A DNA stretch of 64,000 bases from Candidatus Nitrosopumilus sediminis (GCF_000299395.1 NC_018656.1:806001-870000); one strand, 5' to 3'. Shown: positions 41,688 through 50,894, counted from the first letter of the stretch. Notes: generated from the sequence alone by a model not told the origin. Translations and numbers: made by a program.

Positions 41688-42560
41688 TTATTTTTGAGAT
41701 AGATTAATGGCAATCAAGGTAGAGATAATTTTTGCAGCAAGAGATGCTGTAGAGCCATTATCATGATATGGATTCAACTCCACAATATCGACACCGGTTA
41801 CTTTAGTTTCTTTGAAAGTGTGAATCATATCGAAAAGTTCTCTTGATGTAATGCCTACAGCTTCTGGATTTCCAACACCAGGGGCAAATGCCGGATCTAA
41901 AACATCAAGATCAAAACTAGAATAAAGCGTATCAAATGTTGAAACATAATCTTTTAGAAGACCAGGTCCCTTTCCATCTCTTATTTCCTTATCAGTAATT
42001 GTTTTGATTTTGTTTTCAGTAAGAAACTCTAATTCTTCTTTTACAAAAGCACGTGCACCGACATGCAAAATATTTTCAGAGCCACGTTCCTCAACTATTC
42101 TTCTCAAATAGGATGCATGGCTTAGTTTGATATCAGCAAATTCGTCTCTTAAATCATAATGTGCATCAAATACAACATATCCTGTTTCTTTTGGAAAGCT
42201 TGTGTACGTTCCATATGTAATGGAATGTTCTCCACCTAGAATAAACAATTGTCTTTGTTTTGAAACAAGCTCAGTGGTGATTTTTTTTATCATATCAATC
42301 ATTTCTGATGCAACAACGGTATGGCGAGTATTTCCCAAATCTTCAATATTGACAGTTTCCAAATCAATTCCTAGTTCAGGATGAAAAATCTCAATATTGT
42401 TAAAAGAGTCACGAATAGAGTCAGGACCGAATCTACATCCAGGTTTGTAAGAATGGGTTGCATCAAAAGGAATTCCAAATATCGTGGCAACAGGTTCAGA
42501 ATCATCATCTGATGCAGTTATCAGAGGATTTTTGTTCATGTATAAATCAAGAAAACTCAT
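41688..42560 (-). CDS. speB: Agmatinase / arginase-family ureohydrolase
   Basis: 290 residues with the manganese-binding motifs GGEHSITYG, DAHYDLRDEF and SFDLDVLDPAFAPGVGNPEA. Agmatinase cleaves agmatine to putrescine and urea in polyamine synthesis; urea could feed ammonia oxidation. It begins right after the thrS stop, so likely in one operon. Other ureohydrolase substrates remain possible. Confidence 0.88.
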   Translation of the reverse strand: MSFLDLYMNKNPLITASDDDSEPVATIFGIPFDATHSYKPGCRFGPDSIRDSFNNIEIFHPELGIDLETVNIEDLGNTRHTVVASEMIDMIKKITTELVSKQRQLFILGGEHSITYGTYTSFPKETGYVVFDAHYDLRDEFADIKLSHASYLRRIVEERGSENILHVGARAFVKEELEFLTENKIKTITDKEIRDGKGPGLLKDYVSTFDTLYSSFDLDVLDPAFAPGVGNPEAVGITSRELFDMIHTFKETKVTGVDIVELNPYHDNGSTASLAAKIISTLIAINLSQK

Positions 42561-42562
42561 TT

Positions 42563-44431
42563 TTACACCATCAAATTAGGTCTCTTTGAGAGATGCTTTG
42601 GCAAATTCAAACCGGTGAAAGGTTTTCCTTTGGTTTGCTCATCAATTTCTTTAATAAAATCATCAAACGAAATCTCTCTCACATCTCCTGTTTGCCTATC
42701 ACGAATACTAAGGTTTTGTGAATTTGCTTCTTTATCGCCTATTACCAGGATATATCTAATCCACTCTTTTTCAGCTTCCCGGATTCTTTTTCCAATACTT
42801 TCATTTCTGTCATCAATGTCAACACGTACGTCATGTGTAGAAATTTTATCAGCAAGAGTTTCAGTGAATTCATTAAATTCTTCTTTGAGAGGAATGATTC
42901 TAACTTGTGTAGGGGACAACCAAAGAGGAAATTGTGGTTTACGTCCTTCATAGGAATCTTTTGCAGCTTTTTCCAATAAGGCGTAAATGATTCTCTCAAT
43001 TGCACCACTAGGAGAATTATGTAAAATAATTGGGTTTTGTTTCATATTATTTTCATCAACAAAGTCAATTCCATATCTTTTTCCATTTTCAACATCAATC
43101 TGATCTGTCGATAAAGCAGATGCCTTCCCAAGACCGTCAATAAAGTTAAACTCCCATTTCAACACAAAGTAAAAGAATTTCTCTTTCCACATTTCAACCA
43201 ATACAGGTCGTCCATGTTTTTTTACTAGTTCTTCGATTGCAGATTTATTTTCATTGTAAAAGTCCTCAGTAAATCTAATTGCCATGTCATAATCAGTTTC
43301 ATTGATTCCAAGTTCTCTAAGAACACTTTGAGAAAGATCAAATCGAATTTTGATTTCATCAACTGCTTGCTTCATATCTTTACAAAATGCATGACAGTCA
43401 GGCATGGTAAATGCCCTTAGACGTCTTAATCCAACTAGCTCTCCAGATTGTTCCCTCCTAAAACTATAGCGAGTAAGTTCATAGAGTTTGAAAGGTAATG
43501 TCTTGTAGGATAATTGATATTGATTAGCCATGAGAAATTGTCCAAAACATGCAGCAAATCTCAAAAAAAGTTTTTTCCCTTCTGAATCTATATTGTACTG
43601 TCTGGCGGGAAATCGATTAAAATAACTTACCATACTTGGATGTTCAGAATCATACATGATTGGAGTTTCAACTTCATACCCACCATATTCCTTAACTCTA
43701 TCAGTAACATATCGTTCAATCAATGATTTGATTAGACGCCCATTTGGATAGAATCGCATGTTACCAGAATCAGATGCAGGTTCATAATCAGCTATGCCCA
43801 TTTTTTTCATCAATGCAACATGTGGCGGAGGTTGATCTACTTTGCGAATTTTTGCGGATTCATATTTTGCTAAAATTTCTAATTTTTTATGTTTTGAAAA
43901 ATCAAAATCACCAATGTTAGTCATTGTTCCATCAGGAGAAAGTATTTTCCAGTACGAGCGAATTTTAGATTCACCTTTAAGAGCATCTGAAGTAATCTCA
44001 TCATCAGGTTTTAAACCAGATGAGTCTTTTGTTACAACTTTAGAGCTTTCTGCAAGAGGATGTCCTTTTACTTGAATTTTGTATGATTTTGTCCAACCAA
44101 ATGGAGAGTGAGATACGTCAAGTTCTGATGCACCATCTTCCATCTCTTTTAGCAAACTCATGGCAGTTGATGGTTTTGCAAGATTAGAACTAAGATGAGC
44201 ATATGGATATAACAATAATTTTTTGCATCCAATTTTTTCCATAGATGATTTAATTTGAGATATTGCGTTTTGTGCCACAGAAGAATCATCACCATCTTCG
44301 ATTGCTACAAAAACTACTACAAGCTCCTCTAATCGAGTAGTCTGAGGATCTGCAATATCTTCGGCAGATTTTATCTCCTTTTTTGTAGGAGTATACTCAA
44401 TATGATCACAGTGTAATTGCAATATACGCAT
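42563..44431 (-). CDS. thrS: Threonyl-tRNA synthetase, archaeal type
   Basis: 622 residues from MRILQLHCDHIEYTP (a longer frame begins at 44455). The first ~150 residues are the archaeal D-aminoacyl-deacylase-like editing domain. Class II core: RFAACFGQFLMANQ, YELTRYSFRREQSGELVG, FTMPDCHAFC; C-terminal anticodon-binding domain with VRIIPLKEEF. A TATTTA box is about 26 nt before the start. Confidence 0.95.
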   Translation of the reverse strand: MRILQLHCDHIEYTPTKKEIKSAEDIADPQTTRLEELVVVFVAIEDGDDSSVAQNAISQIKSSMEKIGCKKLLLYPYAHLSSNLAKPSTAMSLLKEMEDGASELDVSHSPFGWTKSYKIQVKGHPLAESSKVVTKDSSGLKPDDEITSDALKGESKIRSYWKILSPDGTMTNIGDFDFSKHKKLEILAKYESAKIRKVDQPPPHVALMKKMGIADYEPASDSGNMRFYPNGRLIKSLIERYVTDRVKEYGGYEVETPIMYDSEHPSMVSYFNRFPARQYNIDSEGKKLFLRFAACFGQFLMANQYQLSYKTLPFKLYELTRYSFRREQSGELVGLRRLRAFTMPDCHAFCKDMKQAVDEIKIRFDLSQSVLRELGINETDYDMAIRFTEDFYNENKSAIEELVKKHGRPVLVEMWKEKFFYFVLKWEFNFIDGLGKASALSTDQIDVENGKRYGIDFVDENNMKQNPIILHNSPSGAIERIIYALLEKAAKDSYEGRKPQFPLWLSPTQVRIIPLKEEFNEFTETLADKISTHDVRVDIDDRNESIGKRIREAEKEWIRYILVIGDKEANSQNLSIRDRQTGDVREISFDDFIKEIDEQTKGKPFTGLNLPKHLSKRPNLMV

Positions 44432-44551
44432 GTAATGAGATGTTAAAATGCTCATAAATATACGATTCCCAAAAAAGGCATTTGCCCCATAACAAGAGCT
44501 TGTGAGGAGATTTTACTAATGAAATTTATTCAGAAATAAAGTAAATTGTTC

Positions 44552-44698
44552 ATGCAAAGCAAAAAGAGTGAAAAAAGACATCTGGAATTACTAAAAGAAA
44601 AGAAAGAACTCGAAGATAACAGGCCCCATGATATCGATGAAATGAGACGCTGGAAGCATTCAATGGGCAAAATTTTGCAAGAATTGGAATTATACTAG
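44552..44698 (+). CDS. 48-residue charged helical protein
   Basis: MQSKKSEKRHLELLKEKKEL..., a highly charged helix containing RRWKHSMGKILQEL. TTTATT at 44525-44530 is about 26 nt upstream. Directly precedes the pentapeptide-repeat gene (5 bases to its TTG), so possibly one unit. Confidence 0.55.
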   Translation: MQSKKSEKRHLELLKEKKELEDNRPHDIDEMRRWKHSMGKILQELELY

Positions 44699-44703
44699 TT
44701 TAC

Positions 44704-45261
44704 TTGAAAAGATCAATTTTAAATCTAAATTCAAATGTACCGCTTTTGGAGAATTATTCTAGGATGAATCCATCAGATGTGTTTAGAAAAAGAAACCTCT
44801 CAAAAGTTAATTTTGATTATGAAGAATTAGTTGGAAGGGATTTATCAGATACCAATATGAGAGGAGTGAATCTCAAAAACAGAGATATTCATAATGCTGA
44901 TTTGAGTTGCTCTGATCTTAGTGAATCGGATTTGAGTGGAGCCATATTGTTTAATGTGAAACTAAGAGGAGCAGACATGCGGGGTGTGAATCTCTCAAAT
45001 GCAAAACTTTGGGATGCAGAACTGTATGGTGCAGATTTAAGAAATGCAAACATAAGTGGTGCAGATTTGTTTTATGCTGATTTGAGAAATGCTGATTTGA
45101 ATAATGCAAATATGCAAGGAGTAAATCTGAGACATGCAAATTTTACAGGGACAATACTGACATCAGTAAACTTTGCAGGAGCCAATTATGATTCACATAC
45201 TTTGGATACAATTTCAAAGGAAGTGAAAATTGTTTTACAAAGCCAAGGAAATCCGTGGTAA
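44704..45261 (+). CDS. Pentapeptide-repeat protein
   Basis: 185 residues (ATG at 44764 gives 165). About twenty A(D/N)LxN/S repeats between residues 45 and 165, such as NADLSCSDLSESDLSGA and GADLRNANISGADLFYADLR, build a right-handed quadrilateral helix. Function of the solenoid is unknown; some relatives mimic DNA. No membrane span. Confidence 0.85.
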   Translation: MKRSILNLNSNVPLLENYSRMNPSDVFRKRNLSKVNFDYEELVGRDLSDTNMRGVNLKNRDIHNADLSCSDLSESDLSGAILFNVKLRGADMRGVNLSNAKLWDAELYGADLRNANISGADLFYADLRNADLNNANMQGVNLRHANFTGTILTSVNFAGANYDSHTLDTISKEVKIVLQSQGNPW

Positions 45262-45287
45262 GAGTTTCAAAATATTAAATTCAAAAA

Positions 45288-45623
45288 TTATTTTAATTTT
45301 TCTTCTAATGCAATTACTGAGCGCAAAATTAAACCAGAAATTCCCAAATTAGATTTAAGAAATTTACTTGCCCTCAAAAGGGATCCTTCTCCACGAAATC
45401 CTTCATCATAAATCATTTCTATAGATCCTTTATCAGTCTCAACAAAAGAGGTAATCAAAGAAAAAACACCCAATTTTTCATCAGTATGTTCGGAATAAAG
45501 TCTTAATTCTACTCTTGAAATTTTGAAATTATTCTGGAAAAAATTTCCAGAAGAAAGTAAAACCTCAACAGCATCTGGAGTTCTATCTACCCGTGTAGGA
45601 TCATGTAAATCTACAATATTCAT
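45288..45623 (-). CDS. Hypothetical protein
   Basis: 111 residues, MNIVDLHDPTRVDRTPDAVE..., alpha/beta, no recognisable motif. A TTATTT box is about 27 nt upstream. Converges on the pentapeptide gene. Confidence 0.6.
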   Translation of the reverse strand: MNIVDLHDPTRVDRTPDAVEVLLSSGNFFQNNFKISRVELRLYSEHTDEKLGVFSLITSFVETDKGSIEMIYDEGFRGEGSLLRASKFLKSNLGISGLILRSVIALEEKLK

Positions 45624-45674
45624 TCTGTATCATTTAGAATTATTCCTAAATAAGTAATAATATCGAGCGAAACA

Positions 45675-45767
45675 TCATTCACCTAAAATCAACCCTACAC
45701 AAAGTCCTATGATAGAGATTACAACTTGTGGCCACAAATTTTTGAAAATATAATTTTTAAACACCAT
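45675..45767 (-). CDS. 30-residue single-span membrane peptide
   Basis: MVFKNYIFKNLWPQVVISII continues GLCVGLILGE: basic/aromatic head and one membrane helix. The promoter is weak, so support is modest. Confidence 0.4.
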   Translation of the reverse strand: MVFKNYIFKNLWPQVVISIIGLCVGLILGE

Positions 45768-45841
45768 TTAGTACATTTTGATTTTTAGATCTATCAAAAA
45801 GGATTCGATAGTGTTATTTACCAAAATATTAGTTTTCAAAC

Positions 45842-46936
45842 ATGGATCCACATGAATTTCACGGGAAAGATATTCCTCACATCAAACTAGATCCGAAAAT
45901 GACCATAGAAGAGTTGGTGGATGTTTTTGCAAGTTCAGGATTTAATGGGAGACAGCTTGGAGATGCAGCAAAACTTTATGCTAAAATGATCAAAGAAGAT
46001 GCAACAATCTGTCTTACAATCTCAGGGGCAATGACACCAGTGGGATTTGGAGGGATAGTCAAGACATTGATTGAAAGAGGATTTGTAGATTGGATAGTTA
46101 CAACTGGAGCTAATGTATATCACGAAGATCATTTTGCATGGGGATTGCCAGTAAAACAAGGTAGTTTTGATGTAGATGACATGAAACTCTATGAAAATGA
46201 AATTGTTAGAATAAGAGATGTGTATATTAAATTTCATGAAACACTAGAAGCGCAAGATGAACTAGTTCAAAAAATGTTTGGAGATGATTTTCCAGACAAG
46301 CCATTCACTACGGCTGAATTTTGTAATTTGATGGGAAAGATTAGTAAAGAAAAGGCCAAACACCCCGAAAAAAGTTTCATTACAACCGCATATGACTATG
46401 ATGTTCCAGTATACATTTCAACAATGAAAGACTCATCACTGGCATTAAATTTGGCAGTTCATAGATTGCGAGGTAAAATATACAACTTGGATTTTGTACG
46501 AGAGATTATCGAGCAGGCCGCAATTCTTCATGATTCAAAAAAATCAGGAATTTTGGAATTAGGTGGAGGAGTACCAAAAAACACAGCTCAGCAGACAGGT
46601 CCACTATTAGATCAAATTCTAAAAAGAGATGACGGGGGGCAAGATTACATTATTCAGATTACAGATGCACGTCCAGATACAGGAGGTCTTTCAGGAGCTA
46701 CACTGCAAGAGGGTAAGAGTTGGGGGAAAGTTCAAGATGCACATAACGGAATGGTAACAGTTTATGCTGATGCCACAATAGCTTTTCCAATTCTTGCATT
46801 ATACGTTCTTAGTAACCAAAAAACAAGAAAACCAAAAAGACTTTACAAAAAACTAGACAAATTATATGAAAAACTAAGTGAAAATTATTTCAAAAATCCA
46901 GATAACAAAATAAATAAATCAAAAAAGAAGAACTAG
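45842..46936 (+). CDS. dys: Deoxyhypusine synthase
   Basis: 364 residues. TGANVYHEDHFAWGLPV, ELGGGVPKN and DARPDTGGLSGATLQEGKSW followed by GKV, with the catalytic lysine in the final GKV. Transfers the butylamine part of spermidine to aIF5A. TTATTT at 45814-45819 is 25 nt upstream of the ATG. Links with the polyamine route begun by the agmatinase gene. Confidence 0.95.
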   Translation: MDPHEFHGKDIPHIKLDPKMTIEELVDVFASSGFNGRQLGDAAKLYAKMIKEDATICLTISGAMTPVGFGGIVKTLIERGFVDWIVTTGANVYHEDHFAWGLPVKQGSFDVDDMKLYENEIVRIRDVYIKFHETLEAQDELVQKMFGDDFPDKPFTTAEFCNLMGKISKEKAKHPEKSFITTAYDYDVPVYISTMKDSSLALNLAVHRLRGKIYNLDFVREIIEQAAILHDSKKSGILELGGGVPKNTAQQTGPLLDQILKRDDGGQDYIIQITDARPDTGGLSGATLQEGKSWGKVQDAHNGMVTVYADATIAFPILALYVLSNQKTRKPKRLYKKLDKLYEKLSENYFKNPDNKINKSKKKN

Positions 46937-47145
46937 AACTTGTTATATCTAGCACGTTCAAGATCTCGATCATCTTTAGATTCTTTCTTGTATTCTTTGT
47001 AGTGTTCTTTACAAAGAACTGTTTTTTTTCCAGTTGAATTTACGCGTAGTCCAGCATTTTCAACTTTACTAGTATTAAGAGAACGTGCACCGTCTTGATC
47101 ACAGCCTTCAAAATTGCATTTTGCACCTTTAGATACTATTCCCAT
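46933..47145 (-). CDS. Small zinc-binding protein
   Basis: 70 residues with KCNFEGCDQDGARS and VLCKEHYKEYKKE: C-x4-C...CxxH, a single zinc finger, then an acidic/basic helix. TTTATA at 47170-47175 is 27 nt upstream. Converges on and overlaps the dys stop by 4 bases. Confidence 0.65.
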   Translation of the reverse strand: MGIVSKGAKCNFEGCDQDGARSLNTSKVENAGLRVNSTGKKTVLCKEHYKEYKKESKDDRDLERARYNKF

Positions 47146-47236
47146 ATAGAATAGTAATCAAGATGTTATTTATACTTGAAAATTATTTTTAGATTTTTTA
47201 ACCCATATAGGTAATGTATCAAAAAATGGTACATCG

Positions 47237-47243
47237 TTTATAA
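47237..47243 (+). promoter_or_regulatory. TATA box of rps25e
   Basis: TTTATAA centred 27 nt before the ATG at 47267, leaving no room for a Shine-Dalgarno sequence: a leaderless ribosomal-protein mRNA. Confidence 0.65.
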
Positions 47244-47266
47244 GAGGAATATTTTTTTCTTAATTT

Positions 47267-47575
47267 ATGGGTGGAGCTAAAAAACCAACTGCTGGAAATA
47301 AAGACAAATCTGCAGGTTCTAAAGATACAAAGAAAAAGAAAGACAAGGGTGAAGGTGGCCCAAAGAAAGCAGAAATTACAGTTAAGGTTAATGAGCAACA
47401 AGCATTAAAAATTATTCAAAACTCCAAAGTTGTCACAGTCCAAGATCTTGCAAGACAAACAGGAGTTAAAATTTCTGCAGCAAATGCATTTCTAAAAGAA
47501 TCTACAAACAAAGGAATTGTAAAAAGGGTTGGTGGATATTCAGGCCATCATCTATATCAAGCAGTATCTTCATAG
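47267..47575 (+). CDS. rps25e: 30S ribosomal protein eS25
   Basis: 102 residues: Lys-rich N terminus then a winged helix (VVTVQDLARQTGVKISAANA, FLKESTNKGIVKRVG) ending GHHLYQA. Start fixed by the TATA box at 47237-47243. The 3' end overlaps the convergent cyclophilin-like gene by 19 bases. Confidence 0.93.
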   Translation: MGGAKKPTAGNKDKSAGSKDTKKKKDKGEGGPKKAEITVKVNEQQALKIIQNSKVVTVQDLARQTGVKISAANAFLKESTNKGIVKRVGGYSGHHLYQAVSS

Positions 47576-47943
47576 ACACACAACACATCACCAGATTTAG
47601 CATCTTTTAATGATTCAACATCGCCATCTAGTTTTCCAATAGGAGTCATCGTTTTAGCAAAGACAGTGTCGTTTAAGAAAAAACAAATACTTCCAGTAGA
47701 TGGCAAAAATGCAACATCGCCTTTTTTGAATTCAGTTCTTGATCTTTCAATTCCAGAGTCAACACTTGTTTCGAAATACAAAATACTTTTCCCCAAAAGA
47801 TGGGCATGCCCTTCCAATGGCAAAGATCTCATAATAGTTCCAACAGTTCGTGGGGATAGATGACGTTTTAGATCACATGTGATTTTTGCTTTTCCACGAA
47901 TTTCCAAAATTAGTTGCTTTCTGGAGACTGATGATGTACTCAA
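47557..47943 (-). CDS. Cyclophilin-like (TM1367/DUF3830-type) protein
   Basis: 128 residues from the TTG at 47943. ILEIRGKAKITCDLKRHLSP, AHLLGKSILYFETS, KKGDVAFLPSTGSICFF and TPIGKLDGDVESLKDAKSGD reproduce the TM1367-type small beta-barrel. Enzymatic prolyl-isomerase activity is not established for this type. The start lies exactly 26.5 nt from the palindromic TATA box shared with rpo6. Confidence 0.72.
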   Translation of the reverse strand: MSTSSVSRKQLILEIRGKAKITCDLKRHLSPRTVGTIMRSLPLEGHAHLLGKSILYFETSVDSGIERSRTEFKKGDVAFLPSTGSICFFLNDTVFAKTMTPIGKLDGDVESLKDAKSGDVLCVYEDTA

Positions 47944-47965
47944 TTCGTACTTTAAAATGATTAGA

Positions 47966-47973
47966 TTATATAA
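47966..47973. promoter_or_regulatory. Palindromic, bidirectional TATA box
   Basis: TTATATAA is a perfect palindrome. Its centre (47969.5) is 26.5 nt from the minus-strand TTG at 47943 and 26.5 nt from the plus-strand TTG at 47996. Confidence 0.6.
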
Positions 47974-47995
47974 CGTTTTAAGAAAATTTTGGTAC

Positions 47996-48490
47996 TTGCC
48001 TGATATTAAAGAACCTGAATTGATTGAAGCTCCACAACCAGAAGAAGATATTGATGTAGAGGTTGAAGAAAATGCAGGACTAAACAAAGCATTAGATACT
48101 TATCGAAAATTAATTGACAGAAAAGATCTTGTCGAGCCATTAACTGAAAAAGAACAGGATGCATTAGAAAAAAGAATTAAAGAAATTGAAGAAAGAGAAG
48201 TTGTTGAAAAAATAGAGGAGCATGAGCCAACAGAAATTCCTTGTGAAAAAAATAAGATCACTATCGGACCACCTAGGTTAACAAAATTTGAAAAAGCAAG
48301 AATTATGGGAGCAAGAGCATTACAATTATCATTGGGGGCACCACCATTTATTCCAATTCCAAAAACGGCACGAATTTCATTAGACATTTCAATGGAAGAG
48401 TTAGAGCAAAGAGTAATTCCAATTACAATTAGAAGAGTATTACCAAATGGTGATTACCAAAATATTCCAATTGATTACTTTGAAAAATGA
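47996..48490 (+). CDS. rpo6: RNA polymerase subunit Rpo6 (K) with long acidic N-terminal extension
   Basis: 164 residues from TTG 47996 (an in-frame ATG at 47957 would add 13). The C-terminal ~80 residues are the Rpb6/RpoK core: RLTKFEKARIMGARALQLSL, ELEQRVIPITIRRVLPNGDY. The N-terminal ~85 residues are Glu-rich and helical (EKEQDALEKRIKEIEEREVV), absent from the shortest archaeal RpoK. The core stabilises RNA polymerase assembly. Confidence 0.85.
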   Translation: MPDIKEPELIEAPQPEEDIDVEVEENAGLNKALDTYRKLIDRKDLVEPLTEKEQDALEKRIKEIEEREVVEKIEEHEPTEIPCEKNKITIGPPRLTKFEKARIMGARALQLSLGAPPFIPIPKTARISLDISMEELEQRVIPITIRRVLPNGDYQNIPIDYFEK

Positions 48491-48547
48491 ATCAATGGTC
48501 GATAAAACTTAAAAGAACATAAAATTTCTAATTAGTGAATAATGCTC

Positions 48548-48853
48548 ATGGAAGAGACAACTGAACTGCATGGTCAAGAGCAGACCGAAAAGTCTGAGAC
48601 TACAATACAAATTGGAAACTATCCGGTAATGGAGGCAGCTCTTGAGGTGTTAACAATTTTAGGTAAAAAAACAAGAGTGATTCTTAAAGCAAAAGGAAAC
48701 TCAATTCCAAATGCAGTTGCAGTTGCAAATATAATTACAGAGAAAATGCTCAACGGAAATTCTAAAGTCGAGAAAATCAAACTAGATACAGTTGCAGCTG
48801 CAGGTATTGGAGATATGACCTCAACTGTAGAAATTATTATAGTAAAAAATTAG
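48548..48853 (+). CDS. albA: Alba-family chromatin/RNA-binding protein
   Basis: 101 residues from the ATG at 48548 (CATAAA at 48519-48524 is 26.5 nt upstream; the ATG at 48542 adds two residues). IQIGNYPVMEAALEVLTIL, RVILKAKGNSIPNAV and STVEIIIVKN form the Alba fold. Coats DNA or RNA. Its stop overlaps the convergent regulator by 4 bases. Confidence 0.88.
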   Translation: MEETTELHGQEQTEKSETTIQIGNYPVMEAALEVLTILGKKTRVILKAKGNSIPNAVAVANIITEKMLNGNSKVEKIKLDTVAAAGIGDMTSTVEIIIVKN

Positions 48854-49266
48854 TAAACGCTTCCGGGGCCTTTAAGAAGCATATTTTCACATTCTTTACA
48901 AACTTGTTCGTCAATATTAGATTCTAGATTATGATGAATTTCACAAATTAACAGACTAGATTTAATGTAATTGCAGAGTCCAATAAATTTAGAAAGGCTA
49001 GATGGGGTATATGCCATATCTGATGAGAGGCTATCACTTAATTCATCAATCATTGTTGCAACTTGTTTTTCAGCTAAAAGTTTTGCAATTAACGAAGGGT
49101 CGCCGCGTGTTCCACGAATGTAATTACTAATTGCAGCTTGTGTAACTCCAAGCATTTTAGAAATTTCATCTTCTCTAATATTATGATCTTCTGCAAGTTT
49201 TTTGGCAAGAATTGCTCGTAGTGCAGGTATCAGAGTTTTAGATTCGATTTCAGCAGGAAGTAGCAT
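48850..49266 (-). CDS. HTH regulator with C-terminal Cys cluster (COG2522-like)
   Basis: 138 residues. HTH near 25-62: NIREDEISKMLGVTQAAISN followed by YIRGTRGDPS. The C-terminal part carries LLICEIHH and QVCKECENM, a possible zinc site. Cytosolic predicted transcription factor; targets unknown. Confidence 0.78.
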   Translation of the reverse strand: MLLPAEIESKTLIPALRAILAKKLAEDHNIREDEISKMLGVTQAAISNYIRGTRGDPSLIAKLLAEKQVATMIDELSDSLSSDMAYTPSSLSKFIGLCNYIKSSLLICEIHHNLESNIDEQVCKECENMLLKGPGSVY

Positions 49267-49373
49267 TAATCCTCAAGAACTTGATAACGAATTTAAAGTT
49301 TGCAATAAGGTCTCTTGAATTTACCCTCTGCCTCATTAGGCATATCTATTTTAATTTCAAAAATATCTAATGC

Positions 49374-50321
49374 GTGTTGGAAGAATTTTCTGAGGAAATT
49401 TACAGTGTTTTAGAAGAAGCATGTCAAGAAACCAAATCGAATGTAATTTCACTGTCAGGGGGAGTAGATAGTTCAATCATAGCATATTTTCTAAAGCAAA
49501 GAAAACCAAAAACTATCACAGTAATTGCAGAGGATTTTGTTTCAACAGATTTGACATATTGCCAAATGATTTCAAAAGAGATGGATTTACCATTAACAAT
49601 TTACAATGTAAAAACAACTATAATTTTAGAAGCAATAGAAGAAACAATCAAAATTTTAAAAAATTTCAACGATATTGAAATTCGCAATAACGTAGTCATG
49701 TATTTGGCAATAAAATGGGCAAAAGAAAACGGAGAAAACTCAATTATCACAGGAGATGGAGCTGATGAATTGTTTGCAGGATACAATTTCCTAAAAAATA
49801 AATCAGATGAAGAGTTGGAAAGAGAAATCAAAAGAATTTGTTCTGTGATGCATTTCCCTACACAAAAAATTGGAGATGCATTGGGAGTTACAGTAGAATC
49901 GCCTTTTCTTAATGAAAAAATGATTAGCCTGGCTGAGAAAATACCAGTTAATCTCAAAGTTAAAAATGAAAATGGAAAAAGGTATGGAAAATGGATTTTG
50001 CGTAAAACATTTGAAAAATACATTCCACAAAAAATTGCATGGAGAGAAAAATCACCAATGCAAGAGGGTTCAGGAACAGTTGGATTAACAAATTTATTTG
50101 ATTCAATAATAGGTGAAGAGCAATTTGTTGAAAAGAAATTAACAGTTGAAAAAACAGACGGAGTTGTAATCAGAAGTAGAGAATCAATGCATTATTATGA
50201 AATTTTCAAGAAACTATTTGGCAATCCAGCAGAACCAAAATCAGATGAAGTTTGCCCATATTGTAAACATCATGTGGGAAAATCAAAATTTTGTAGAATG
50301 TGTGGCGCTTTCCCTATCTAG
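49374..50321 (+). CDS. Asparagine-synthetase-like ATP-pyrophosphatase with C-terminal zinc ribbon
   Basis: 315 residues, GTG start. PP-loop SLSGGVDSSIIAYFL (near 22-36) and ITGDGADELFAGYNFL (near 123-138) are AsnB synthetase-domain motifs, but the N-terminal glutaminase domain is missing. The last ~25 residues hold CPYCKHHVGKSKFCRMCGAF, a zinc ribbon. May amidate or adenylate a substrate using free ammonia; product not predictable. Confidence 0.8.
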   Translation: MLEEFSEEIYSVLEEACQETKSNVISLSGGVDSSIIAYFLKQRKPKTITVIAEDFVSTDLTYCQMISKEMDLPLTIYNVKTTIILEAIEETIKILKNFNDIEIRNNVVMYLAIKWAKENGENSIITGDGADELFAGYNFLKNKSDEELEREIKRICSVMHFPTQKIGDALGVTVESPFLNEKMISLAEKIPVNLKVKNENGKRYGKWILRKTFEKYIPQKIAWREKSPMQEGSGTVGLTNLFDSIIGEEQFVEKKLTVEKTDGVVIRSRESMHYYEIFKKLFGNPAEPKSDEVCPYCKHHVGKSKFCRMCGAFPI

Positions 50322-50461
50322 TTATTTTTGTACTTGCGTGGTTTTTTGATGAAAATTCTTCTACATCCATTACAACAAAAATAGAATTTCTTTCCATCAT
50401 GATCATGAAGTAATGCTAGTTCTTCATCAAGTTCAATTCCACATACAGGATCTACTGGCAC
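50318..50461 (-). CDS. YHS-domain metal-binding microprotein
   Basis: 47 residues from GTG: PVDPVCGIELDEELALLHDH then GKKFYFCCNGCRRIFIKKP, the YHS/TRASH pattern CG...FCCxxC. TATAAA at 50485-50490 is exactly 26.5 nt from the GTG and a stop lies just upstream in frame, so the GTG is the only sensible start. Possibly copper or zinc handling. Overlaps the convergent gene by 4 bases. Confidence 0.75.
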   Translation of the reverse strand: MPVDPVCGIELDEELALLHDHDGKKFYFCCNGCRRIFIKKPRKYKNN

Positions 50462-50630
50462 AAACTTTCCACTTTCAAATTCTATTTATAGATTCATCTA
50501 AAGAGAATTTTACATCAAAAAATCAAAGAATGTTTGGATTTTAATTGAAAATTATAGTCACAACATATGGTGATTAAATTCCGTTCTGAATTTATAGAGT
50601 TTTTGTAGTGATGGGATTAACTGTAAATTT

Positions 50631-50825
50631 TCATACTGTCAATTCCGGCAGAGGGGACTTTATTTTGTGTATAACATCAGATGTGATTTTCAAAATATGT
50701 TCAACATCAGAAGGAAGTAAAATGTCTCTTCCTTGATTAAAGGAATTTTCCACTATGGTACCAATTTCTTGGGTCAATTCAGACATTGCTAAATAATCAT
50801 CGTCAAGTTTTTTATCAAATTGCAT
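50631..50825 (-). CDS. 64-residue hypothetical protein
   Basis: MQFDKKLDDDYLAMSELTQE...; helical, acidic, no motif. AT-rich TATA-like sequence lies about 26 nt upstream. Family not recognised. Confidence 0.5.
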   Translation of the reverse strand: MQFDKKLDDDYLAMSELTQEIGTIVENSFNQGRDILLPSDVEHILKITSDVIHKIKSPLPELTV

Positions 50826-50894
50826 GTAACCAATTTGAGATATAATTATTAATTAAGAAGATCAAAATGTCCCAGAATTGGAAATGAAGTAAAT

